NCBI GenBank assembly: GCA_946410005.1
Contig: CAMJYS010000035.1
Span: 1-7,800 of the forward strand
Length of the DNA: 7,800 nt
Direction: 5' to 3'
DNA from: an uncultured Clostridia bacterium
GTDB taxonomy: Bacteria; Bacillota; Clostridia; Oscillospirales; Acutalibacteraceae
In this document: in pieces, positions 1 to 6,578 of the stretch
How positions within the stretch are numbered: the stretch's first letter is position 1
Layout: each line of letters starts with the position of its first letter
Program-made: the position numbers and the translations under genes
Notes under the pieces: generated by a model
What the model was told of the DNA's origin: nothing
What the model saw: the letters and a program-made list of their open reading frames with translations, nothing else
The model's database searches: none

Positions 1-41
1 CGAGATCTACACTCTTTCCCTACACGACGCTCTTCCGATCT
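1..41 (+). other. Illumina P5/Read 1 adapter contamination
   Basis: These bases match the end of the Illumina P5 grafting sequence followed by the TruSeq Read 1 primer site, finishing in GCTCTTCCGATCT. They are synthetic and not part of the genome. The biological sequence starts at base 42, in the middle of a phosphopentomutase codon series, so the truncation of that gene is a library or assembly edge and not a mutation. The match is to a sequence known from memory and is exact over the whole stretch. Confidence 0.98.
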
Positions 42-515
42 CGCAATTTGAAAAACACTATCGGCGGAAGTATAAACTATCAATTTTCCTGTTTCTACGC
101 TTTCTTTTCCGTAATCTTTTATTACTTCCGTACCTGAATATGGTTTATTGCACAGCGTTTTTACACCTGTTAATTTTTCAAACTCATCTATAACCTCTTT
201 CGGAAATCCATTTGGATATGTCGGAAAAGGCTTTTCTGAATTTATTCCTACCATTTCCCAATGACCCGTAGTAGTATCTTTGCCTTTCGAAACTTCTTTC
301 ATTCTAGCAAAACTTGCAGTAGGATTAATTTCATTTTCAGCATAATCTATACTATCAATGTTAAAAAGTCCCATTTTAGCCATATTTGGCATTTTGAAAT
401 TTTTGTTTTTATAGCAAGCTTTTAAAGTATTACTTCCTTCGTCGCCATACATTTTTGCGTCCGGCATTTCACCTATTCCTACGCTATCTAAAACTATCAA
501 AAACACTCTTTTCAC
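42..515 (-). CDS. deoB: Phosphopentomutase DeoB, N-terminal 158 residues (cut by contig edge)
   Basis: Phosphopentomutase interconverts ribose-1-phosphate (or deoxyribose-1-phosphate) and the 5-phosphate in the cytosol, linking nucleoside breakdown to the pentose phosphate pathway. The N-terminus has the alkaline-phosphatase-superfamily metal site VLDSVGIGEMPDA with Asp10. Next comes YGDEGSNTL (23-31), then KDTTTGHWEMVGI (79-91), which carries the threonine phosphorylated in the catalytic cycle. YTSADSVFQIA (148-158) follows, with Asp152 matching a known active-site aspartate. The family is about 390 residues, so roughly 60% is missing, including the C-terminal metal ligands. I chose a GTG start (513-515) because a strong GGAGG lies 8 bases upstream (plus-strand 524-528). 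It begins 19 bases after the topoisomerase A-subunit stop, so it is probably the third gene of that operon. Family identity is secure. Confidence 0.95.
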
Positions 516-523
516 AATACTAA

Positions 524-528
524 CCTCC
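524..528 (-). promoter_or_regulatory. Ribosome binding site fixing the deoB GTG start
   Basis: Read on the minus strand this is GGAGG, a full-strength Shine-Dalgarno core, 8 bases before GTG at 513-515. It lies wholly within the 19-base gap after the topoisomerase A-subunit stop codon, so deoB has its own initiation site and need not rely on translational coupling. Confidence 0.8.
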
Positions 529-534
529 AAAAAA

Positions 535-2778
535 TCAATTAAGCTTCAATTGTTCACAGGAATCTTCGGTACTTTCCAAAAATTTGCCCATAGACGGTAA
601 TGTCTTGGGAATATAATTCTTTTCACTGATAAAAGTTCCCGAAACATATGGCTCAACTTTTATAACTCTATGCCCCTTTTTTTGTTTCATAACCGATATG
701 CCTTGCGTACTTTTACTCTGTTTTAAACTTACCATTGACGTATTGAAAATCAATATTTTGGATGACGACGATGTGATAATAAAATCGCTATTTTCTTGTA
801 AATAAAACGCCGAAACAAGGTCATCTTTATCACTATAAGCTTTTATGAGTTTTTTTCTATTGGTTTTTGTGTAATAAGAATTCATTTCTACTTTCGAAAC
901 TTTTCCACCTTTATAGAAAAATACCATAAATCCTTTATAATCCGAAGCAATTGCCATATATACAACCTTTTCACCCTTATCGAACGACAAAGTTGCGGGA
1001 ATATATTCGCCCATTGAACTGGATTTTGTATCGGAAAACATATAGCCTTTCGATTTGTAAACTTGACATTTATCTGTAAAAAACAATATATCCGAACGGT
1101 TCATTCCGGGCACTTCTAAGAATATTTCGTCATCGTTTTTAAGTTTTTGCTCGGAATTCATTTTTAACGATTGCAAAGTTATTTTTTTGAAATATCCTTC
1201 CTTTGTTAAGAAATATTTTACCGCATAATCCGGAATAAATTCAGTTTCTTCGTATTCTTCCGTTTCATCTGAATATATAAGCAAGCTTTTTCTTGGTTTT
1301 CCGTATTCTTTTGAAATATTCGAAAGTTCTGAGATTATAATTTTATATACTTTATTTTTATTACTCAGAATTCCCTCTAATTCTTTTATTTCTTTCTCTA
1401 AACTTTCTATTTCGCCGATACGCTTTAATATATATTCTTTATTTAAGTTTCTTAACTTAATTTCCGCAACATATTCCGCTTGAATTTCATCTATAAGAAA
1501 ACCTTTCATCAAATTCGGAACGACATAGCTTTCTTCTTCGGTTTTTCTTATTATTGCAATAGCTTTATCTATATCTAACAAAATTTTACTAAGACCTTTT
1601 AAAAGATGTAATTTATCACTTTTTTTATTAAGGTCAAATTGCGTTCTGCGCTGTACACATTCAACTCTGAACGCAATCCAATTTTCAAGTATTTCTCGAA
1701 TACCCATAACTTTTGGCGTACCTTTTACAAGAATATTGAAATTACACGAAAAAGTATCTTCGAGCGGTGTTAACTTAAACAATTTACGCATTAATTTTTC
1801 AGGGTCTGTCCCACGCTTTAAATCTATCGTTATTTTCAATCCGTCTAAACCGGTCTCATCTCGAACGTCGGATATTTCTCTGATTTTTCCGGATTTAACA
1901 AGCTCTGCGATTTTTTCAATTATCGCTTCGCTTGTCGTTGTCGGAGGGATATTTACCACGTCTATACAGTTGTATTTCTTGTCGTAACTATATTTGGCAC
2001 GAATTTTTATTCCGCCACGACCTGTTTGATATATAGCGTCGAGCTTTTCTTTATCGTAAATAATTTCTCCTGCTCCCGGAAAATCAGGAGCAATAAGTGT
2101 AGAAGAAATATCGTGCTCATTATTTTTTATATACTCGATAGTTGTGTCGCAAACTTCTTTTAAGTTAAAAGGACAAATTGAGCTCGCCATTCCTACCGCT
2201 ATTCCCGTATTCGAATTAACTAAAATTGACGGAAAAGTACAAGGAAGTAAAGACGGTTCCTTTAGCGTATTATCGTAGTTCGGTACAAAATTTACTGTGT
2301 CTTTATCTATATCCCTAAAAAGTTCTTTACATATGTTTTCGAGTTTAGCTTCTGTGTATCTTGATGCTGCACACGCCATGTCTCTCGAATAAAATTTGCC
2401 GAAGTTTCCTTTTGAATCGACATAAGGATACAAAAGCGCTTCGTACCCTCTACTCATACGAACCATCGTATCGTAAATTGCGCTATCTCCGTGCGGATTT
2501 AATTTCATCGTTTGTCCGACTATATTAGCAGACTTTGTTCGAGTATTCCCCAAAAGTCCCATTTTATACATCGTAAACAAAAGTTTTCTATGCGATGGTT
2601 TGAATCCATCTATTTCAGGTATTGCACGAGAAGTTATAACACTCATAGCATACGGCATATAGTTTTTTTCGAGTGTGTTTACTATTTTTTCTTCCACTAT
2701 CTCGCCGGCGTTATATATGAATCCGTGTACATTTGAACGTGTTTGATTTTTTTCTTTTTTTCTACCTTTTAAGGCCAT
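535..2778 (-). CDS. Type IIA DNA topoisomerase subunit A, GyrA/ParC-like (diverged topoisomerase IV-type paralogue)
   Basis: This is the DNA-cleaving subunit of a type IIA topoisomerase (747 residues). It cuts both strands of one duplex and passes another through, acting as A2B2 with the ATPase subunit encoded just upstream. Residues 30-110 hold the winged-helix cleavage core, with SRAIPEIDGFKPSHRK and the quinolone region NPHGDSAIYD. The catalytic pair is Arg140-Tyr141 in AASRYTEAKL. TGIAVGMAS (191-199) holds the DNA-bending isoleucine Ile193. The tower domain spans about 240-370, a coiled coil about 440-490, and a degenerate beta-pinwheel 515-710. I see no GyrA box (QRRGGKG type), which argues against negative-supercoiling gyrase and for a decatenase/relaxase. 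Compared with E. coli GyrA, the His of HPHG is Asn94 and IPPHN is ICPFN. The start is ATG with AGGTGGTGA upstream (2783-2791). The gene sits 19 bases after the B-subunit stop. ParC versus a separate clostridial paralogue cannot be settled without a tree. Confidence 0.93.
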   Translation of the reverse strand: MALKGRKKEKNQTRSNVHGFIYNAGEIVEEKIVNTLEKNYMPYAMSVITSRAIPEIDGFKPSHRKLLFTMYKMGLLGNTRTKSANIVGQTMKLNPHGDSAIYDTMVRMSRGYEALLYPYVDSKGNFGKFYSRDMACAASRYTEAKLENICKELFRDIDKDTVNFVPNYDNTLKEPSLLPCTFPSILVNSNTGIAVGMASSICPFNLKEVCDTTIEYIKNNEHDISSTLIAPDFPGAGEIIYDKEKLDAIYQTGRGGIKIRAKYSYDKKYNCIDVVNIPPTTTSEAIIEKIAELVKSGKIREISDVRDETGLDGLKITIDLKRGTDPEKLMRKLFKLTPLEDTFSCNFNILVKGTPKVMGIREILENWIAFRVECVQRRTQFDLNKKSDKLHLLKGLSKILLDIDKAIAIIRKTEEESYVVPNLMKGFLIDEIQAEYVAEIKLRNLNKEYILKRIGEIESLEKEIKELEGILSNKNKVYKIIISELSNISKEYGKPRKSLLIYSDETEEYEETEFIPDYAVKYFLTKEGYFKKITLQSLKMNSEQKLKNDDEIFLEVPGMNRSDILFFTDKCQVYKSKGYMFSDTKSSSMGEYIPATLSFDKGEKVVYMAIASDYKGFMVFFYKGGKVSKVEMNSYYTKTNRKKLIKAYSDKDDLVSAFYLQENSDFIITSSSSKILIFNTSMVSLKQSKSTQGISVMKQKKGHRVIKVEPYVSGTFISEKNYIPKTLPSMGKFLESTEDSCEQLKLN

Positions 2779-2797
2779 TTTTTCACCACCTATTTTA

Positions 2798-4780
2798 TTA
2801 ACTTACATCTAAATTATCTGTATACAAATGACCATTTGCTATAATATATTCTTTTCTGCCGGAAAGGTCATCTCCCAAAAGCACATCGAACATTTTTGCG
2901 GTTTCTTCGGCGCTCTCAGGCATTACTTTTATAAGTCTTCTGGTCTTTGGGTCCATTGTAGTAAAACTCATCATATCCGGTTCGTTTTCGCCCAGACCTT
3001 TTGAACGCTGAATTATATATTTTTCATTTCCGATTTTTCTTATAAACTCATCTTTTTCTTCTTCGTTATAAGCAAAATACGTTTCTTGCTTACTCGTTAT
3101 TTCATAAAGCGGAGATTCCGCTATAAAAACTTTACCCATTTCTATAAGTTTTGGAGTTAAGCGATATAGCATTGTTAAAAGCAAAGTTCTAATCTGAAAT
3201 CCGTCTACATCAGCATCTGTACATAAAATCACTTTATTCCATTTAAGCAAATCGATATTAAACGACGACAAATCTTTTGCCGCCTTAGAAGTTTTTACTT
3301 CTACCCCACAACCCAAAACACGAATTAAATCCGTTATTATTTCGCTTTTGAAAATTCTATTATAGTCCGCTTTCAAACAGTTAAGTATTTTACCTCTTAT
3401 AGGAATTATAGCCTGAAAATCAGGATTTCTTGCTTGTTTGCAAGCTCCTAATGCAGAATCACCTTCAACTATAAAAAGTTCTCTTTCGGCCACTTCTCTG
3501 CTCCTGCAGTCAACAAACTTAGCAACTCGGCTGGCCATATCCATGTTCCCGGTTAATTTTTTCTTTAAATTAAGTCTTGTTTTTTCAGCATCTTCACGGC
3601 TATGTTTATTAATCAAAACTTGATTTGCTATTTTTTCCGCATCGCTTGGATTTTCTATAAAATACACTTCTAAATTTCGTTTTAACATGTCAGTTAAAGC
3701 GTCTTGTATGCCTTTATTTGTTATAGATTTTTTAGTTTGGTTTTCGTAAGAAGTCATTGTCGAAAACGATGATATTATAACGACTAACGAATCTTCTATA
3801 TCTACGAAATTTATTTTATTTTCGTTTTTTGTGTATTTATTATTTTGCTTTAGATATGAGTCGATTTGCGAAACAAAAGCGCTTTTTACCGCTCTTTCTG
3901 TTGCTCCTCCATGTTCTAGGAAACTTGAGTTATGATAATACTCCGCCCCACAAACTTTATTTGAAAACGCAACCGAAACCGCAGCTTTTAATTTATAAAA
4001 CGGCTTATCTTCTCTATCTCTAACTTTTGTTTCAAAACTCCAACTCTGTACAGATGTTAAATAATCTTCTCCCAAAATTTCCGCTGCATAATCTGATATA
4101 CCGTTTTGATAAAAAAATTCAGATTCTTGAAAACTACTGTCGACGTTTTGATATTTGAAAATAAATTTCACTCCGGCATTAACAACCGCTTGTTTTTTTA
4201 AAACGTCGGCAAAATATTCGTAAGGAATAGAAATATCAGTAAAAACCTCTAAATCAGGTTTCCACTTTATTTTAGTACCTGTATTTTTTCTTCCAAACGG
4301 TTCTTTTGTAAGTCCGCCGATATTTTCACCTTTTTCGAAATGTAATTTATGAATAAATCCATCGCGGCGAATTTCTACGTCCATATATTCAGAAGCATAT
4401 TGCGTTGAGCATAAACCTAAACCATTTAAGCCCAAAGAATACTCATAGCTTTGCTGATTTAAAGTATTATACTTCCCTCCTGCATAAAGTTCGCAAAAGA
4501 GAAGTTCCCAGTTATATTTATCTTCTTTCTTGTTATAGTCAACCGGTATGCCTCTGCCGTAATCTTCTATTTCTATTGAATTATCTTTAAATCTGGTTAT
4601 TTTTATAACATTTCCGTAACCTTCTCGAGCTTCATCAATAGAGTTTGAAAGTATTTCGAATACAGAATGTTCGCAACCTTCTAATCCGTCGGACCCAAAT
4701 ATAACTCCGGGCCTTTTCCGCACTCTGTCTGCGCCCTTTAAAGAAGATATGCTTTCATTATTATATCTATCAACAGCCAA
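2798..4780 (-). CDS. Type IIA DNA topoisomerase subunit B, GyrB/ParE-like ATPase/TOPRIM (TTG start)
   Basis: This is the ATP-binding subunit (660 residues) that powers strand passage and supplies the metal site for DNA cleavage. The GHKL ATPase shows FEILSNSIDEA (general base Glu42, Mg ligand Asn46, Asp49), the IEDYGRGIP box (Asp73), a G-loop GLNGLG (117-122) and the transducer QTK (348-350). The TOPRIM domain shows FIVEGDSA (Glu439), IPIRGKILN (459-467), TDADVDG (Asp522, Asp524) and QRSKGLGE (591-598). Length matches ParE or short GyrB forms, without the large insert of E. coli GyrB. The region around the G-loop is unusual: canonical YKVSGGLHGVG reads YEYSLGLNGLG, so the ATP-contacting lysine position (E. 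coli GyrB Lys103) is Glu113. The TTG start (4778-4780) is supported by AGGAGA 8 bases upstream and an in-frame stop just beyond. It is the first gene of the operon. B-subunit identity is certain; gyrase versus topoisomerase IV is inferred. Confidence 0.94.
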   Translation of the reverse strand: MAVDRYNNESISSLKGADRVRKRPGVIFGSDGLEGCEHSVFEILSNSIDEAREGYGNVIKITRFKDNSIEIEDYGRGIPVDYNKKEDKYNWELLFCELYAGGKYNTLNQQSYEYSLGLNGLGLCSTQYASEYMDVEIRRDGFIHKLHFEKGENIGGLTKEPFGRKNTGTKIKWKPDLEVFTDISIPYEYFADVLKKQAVVNAGVKFIFKYQNVDSSFQESEFFYQNGISDYAAEILGEDYLTSVQSWSFETKVRDREDKPFYKLKAAVSVAFSNKVCGAEYYHNSSFLEHGGATERAVKSAFVSQIDSYLKQNNKYTKNENKINFVDIEDSLVVIISSFSTMTSYENQTKKSITNKGIQDALTDMLKRNLEVYFIENPSDAEKIANQVLINKHSREDAEKTRLNLKKKLTGNMDMASRVAKFVDCRSREVAERELFIVEGDSALGACKQARNPDFQAIIPIRGKILNCLKADYNRIFKSEIITDLIRVLGCGVEVKTSKAAKDLSSFNIDLLKWNKVILCTDADVDGFQIRTLLLTMLYRLTPKLIEMGKVFIAESPLYEITSKQETYFAYNEEEKDEFIRKIGNEKYIIQRSKGLGENEPDMMSFTTMDPKTRRLIKVMPESAEETAKMFDVLLGDDLSGRKEYIIANGHLYTDNLDVS

Positions 4781-4788
4781 ATTTTATA

Positions 4789-4794
4789 TCTCCT
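4789..4794 (-). promoter_or_regulatory. Ribosome binding site supporting a TTG start
   Basis: Read on the minus strand this is AGGAGA, 8 bases before TTG at 4778-4780. An in-frame TAA lies at 4784-4786 and no ATG occurs in the first 130 codons of the frame, so TTG is the only start that keeps the complete ATPase domain. Confidence 0.8.
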
Positions 4795-4862
4795 GTTTAA
4801 TAAAAAATTTAATTATTTACTTTATATTTGCTAATTTTAGTAATATTCAGTATTCCAAATAC

Positions 4863-4891
4863 ATTATACTCAAATATCTCTCGTTGGTCAA
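4863..4891 (-). promoter_or_regulatory. Sigma-A (vegetative) promoter of the topoisomerase-deoB operon
   Basis: On the minus strand the -35 hexamer is TTGACC (plus-strand 4886-4891), the spacer is exactly 17 bases (4869-4885) and the -10 is a perfect TATAAT (4863-4868). Transcription should begin near 4856, giving a 5' untranslated leader of about 75 bases before the TTG codon. Five of six -35 bases and all -10 bases match consensus at optimal spacing, so this looks like a strong housekeeping promoter. Confidence 0.85.
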
Positions 4892-5079
4892 ATTTTCCTA
4901 CTAAAAACAGCACCAAAAATAACTTCGCGGGTAGTTGTTAAAAAATGGTTACAATTTATTTCTCATCGTTTTCGAAACATTGCATATATTTAGTTTGTGT
5001 ATTTTGTGCATAATTACACATATATTGTGGATTGTTTTTGTTAAATAAATAGAAAGTTAGAAAATTGTTCAAATTTCTA

Positions 5080-5109
5080 TTGACCTATAGAAACTCGATG
5101 TATTAAAAT
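5080..5109 (+). promoter_or_regulatory. Sigma-A-type promoter of the secreted-protein gene
   Basis: TTGACC (5080-5085) is followed after 18 bases by TAAAAT (5104-5109), each matching five of six consensus bases. Transcription would start near 5116, giving a leader of about 46 bases. The upstream flank is A+T rich. The 18-base spacer is acceptable, but the -10 placement is less certain than the -35 because several A+T hexamers overlap here. Confidence 0.6.
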
Positions 5110-5117
5110 ATATTACA

Positions 5118-5132
5118 ACAACATTATGTTGT
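5118..5132. promoter_or_regulatory. Perfect palindrome ACAACAT-T-ATGTTGT at the predicted transcription start (operator candidate)
   Basis: Two 7-base arms are exact reverse complements around a single T. The palindrome begins a base or two after the predicted +1 of the plus-strand promoter and ends 15 bases before the Shine-Dalgarno site. That is a classic place for a repressor operator. It could instead form a small hairpin in the mRNA leader, but a one-base centre makes a poor RNA loop, so a DNA-binding site is the better reading. No regulator gene is visible in the window. Confidence 0.45.
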
Positions 5133-5147
5133 GAATTTAAAAATTTT

Positions 5148-5154
5148 AAAGGAG
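5148..5154 (+). promoter_or_regulatory. Ribosome binding site of the secreted-protein gene
   Basis: AAAGGAG lies 8 bases upstream of ATG 5163-5165. It is a strong site at optimal distance. It fixes the start and shows that this is a real translated gene and not a chance open frame. Confidence 0.8.
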
Positions 5155-5162
5155 TCGATTCC

Positions 5163-5894
5163 ATGAAAAATCCAAGCAAAAAAATTGTAACAGCAGTATT
5201 ATCCTCAGCAATGTTTTTTTCCACATTAGCACCTTCTGCAAGTGCAAATCCAACAGTAAACCAAAAAAAATTAGCATATACAGCCAGTGAACAATCTATT
5301 GTATATATTTCTGGATACAACATAGATCAATTAAAAAAAATGGGAATACGAGAAAATACACAATTATTCAAAACATTACAAAACGATGTAGTTTTAACAA
5401 TTTATGTGAATTTATTAAACAATAGCGAAAAAGCAGAAGAAAAAGTCACACCAATGTTTTGCACGTTTAATTTAAGTAAAGCTTCAAATATAATATTATT
5501 CCATCACTTGAACTCTCCGGCACCTTATACAAAAAAAATCCAATGTATTTATGAATGTTTAAGAGAATTAATGATAGCAAATTTTTCTACAGATGTTCCT
5601 ATAGTATCAGCGGAAGAAATAGGATATATTTCAGACCAATTATTACATTTTCAGATATTCTACAGATTTGATCTCAGTAAAACATACAACCCAAATAAAT
5701 ATTTAAATTTTAATGATTTACTTAGGGGCTCTTTTTATGAACTTTCAAAACATGTGGTGTTTAATAGTTACGATGCAATAGTGCCCGAAAGAGATAGAAC
5801 ACACGAAATGGCTTTAAAAATTTTTAGATGTTTTTGGAAAAACTTATTTTCAAACTCAAGTGTCATAGATATAGTACATGATAATTTATCTTAA
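5163..5894 (+). CDS. Secreted protein of unknown function (signal peptide, 243 residues)
   Basis: I do not recognise this family. It has a textbook Sec signal peptide: basic start MKNPSKK, hydrophobic core at about 8-23, and an ASA motif (26-28) that predicts cleavage before Asn29. The mature part is about 215 residues, with no further membrane span, sortase motif, lipobox or repeat. It contains four cysteines (100, 128, 132, 223), with the middle pair as CIYEC, enough for two disulfides. Aromatic-rich stretches such as QIFYRF (164-169) and FRCFW (221-225) suggest a compact fold. No HExxH, Asp-box or other catalytic signature is obvious. It is the only plus-strand gene here, with its own promoter, palindrome and ribosome binding site, so it is a single-gene transcript convergent with nth. 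By hand count it has 9 CpG in 732 bases, against 16 in 474 for deoB and 25 in 615 for nth. This hints at a different origin or selection. Reality of the gene is well supported; function is unknown. Confidence 0.85.
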   Translation: MKNPSKKIVTAVLSSAMFFSTLAPSASANPTVNQKKLAYTASEQSIVYISGYNIDQLKKMGIRENTQLFKTLQNDVVLTIYVNLLNNSEKAEEKVTPMFCTFNLSKASNIILFHHLNSPAPYTKKIQCIYECLRELMIANFSTDVPIVSAEEIGYISDQLLHFQIFYRFDLSKTYNPNKYLNFNDLLRGSFYELSKHVVFNSYDAIVPERDRTHEMALKIFRCFWKNLFSNSSVIDIVHDNLS

Positions 5895-5943
5895 ATTTTT
5901 CACAAGAAAAAATTAACAAAATATGTACAGCAACAAGCTAGAA

Positions 5944-6558
5944 TTAGCACAAAAATTTCAAACAGCAATCGGAACACATGGGAGATTTTGCGGTGCAGAC
6001 CGCTCTTCCGTGTGCTACTATTCTGTGGCAAAAAGAAAGCATTTCTTCTTTTGGTATTAACTTTTCCATTATTTTTTCGATTTTCTCAGCATCTTTTATA
6101 TTATGAAATCCAAGCCTTGCAGTAATTCTTATAAAATGAGTATCGACAACTATTCCGGGCTTGTCGTAAACCTCACCTAAAAACAAATTAGCTGTTTTTC
6201 GGCCAATTCCGGGAAGTGACGTTAACTCTTCCATATTATCCGGTATTTTTCCATTGAATTTGTCAATAATTATTTTACACATATTTACAATATCGGAAGA
6301 TTTTGTTCTGTAAAATCCACAAGAATGCACATATTTAGCCACTTCTTCTGAATTTGCATTTGCAAAATCTTCTATTTTTTTAAAACGAGAAAAAAGCGCA
6401 GGCGTAACGAGATTAACTCGGTTATCAGTACACTGCGCCGATAATCTTATTGCGATTAAAAACTGAATAGGTGTATCGTATTTCAGCGAACATTTTGCGT
6501 CCGGATGTGCTTCTTTTAATTTTTCAATAACTACAAGTGCTTTTTCTTTATCTGTCAT
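5944..6558 (-). CDS. nth: Endonuclease III (DNA glycosylase/AP lyase)
   Basis: Endonuclease III removes oxidised pyrimidines from DNA and nicks the abasic site in base excision repair. The 204 residues include LSAQCTDNRVN (39-49), the helix-hairpin-helix LPGIGRKTAN (115-124) with the Schiff-base lysine Lys121, and VVDTHFIR (137-144) with catalytic Asp139. The [4Fe-4S] loop is Cys188-x6-Cys195-x2-Cys198-x5-Cys204, the canonical spacing. The last cluster cysteine is the C-terminal residue, whereas E. coli Nth has several residues beyond it, and an extra Cys199 abuts the cluster. The ATG start has only a weak TAGGTTGA site (6563-6570). The gene follows the PI-PLC-like gene by 20 bases, so it is probably co-transcribed. 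It converges on the secreted-protein gene. Length and motifs are typical, so the assignment is secure. Confidence 0.96.
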   Translation of the reverse strand: MTDKEKALVVIEKLKEAHPDAKCSLKYDTPIQFLIAIRLSAQCTDNRVNLVTPALFSRFKKIEDFANANSEEVAKYVHSCGFYRTKSSDIVNMCKIIIDKFNGKIPDNMEELTSLPGIGRKTANLFLGEVYDKPGIVVDTHFIRITARLGFHNIKDAEKIEKIMEKLIPKEEMLSFCHRIVAHGRAVCTAKSPMCSDCCLKFLC

Positions 6559-6578
6559 GTTTTCAACCTACATATTCA

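Larger units (their letters stand above)
4781..5162. other. Divergent intergenic region, 382 bases, no gene seen
   Basis: This very A+T-rich region separates the topoisomerase operon (leftward) from the secreted-protein gene (rightward). It holds one good promoter for each direction, both ribosome binding sites and a palindrome at the rightward start. The central part (about 4892-5079) has no convincing coding frame. The short frames there, about 21-22 codons on each strand, have no ribosome binding site. A loose TGTG-N8-CACA dyad lies at 5006-5020. I saw no riboswitch, tRNA or terminator. Confidence 0.7.

Noticed and set aside
42..515. deoB as a pseudogene
   Set aside because: The frame is intact from start codon to the adapter junction; the truncation is a sequencing-library edge.
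1736..1987. Open frame of 83 codons on the plus strand
   Set aside because: It lies wholly inside the topoisomerase A-subunit gene on the other strand, has no ribosome binding site and shows no family motif.
2512..2736. Open frame of 74 codons on the plus strand
   Set aside because: Antisense to the 5' end of the topoisomerase A gene, with a protein-like composition only by chance.
3438..4590. Three plus-strand open frames (3438-3623, 3829-4023, 4405-4590)
   Set aside because: All are antisense to the topoisomerase B gene, whose motifs run uninterrupted across them.
4945..5013. Possible 22-codon peptide on the plus strand in the divergent region
   Set aside because: ATG at 4945 has no Shine-Dalgarno site and the peptide has no distinguishing feature; a similar 21-codon minus-strand frame fails the same way.
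5069..5323. Minus-strand open frame of 84 codons
   Set aside because: It overlaps the promoter, palindrome and signal-peptide region of the plus-strand secreted-protein gene and has no ribosome binding site.
5896..5911. TTTTTC-ACAA-GAAAAA hairpin as an intrinsic terminator
   Set aside because: The stem has one G-C pair and no T tract follows; it would be too weak to stop transcription.
6001..6010. CGCTCTTCCG resembling internal adapter sequence
   Set aside because: It is part of the nth coding frame (the HGRAV segment of the Fe-S region) and the match to adapter does not extend on either side.
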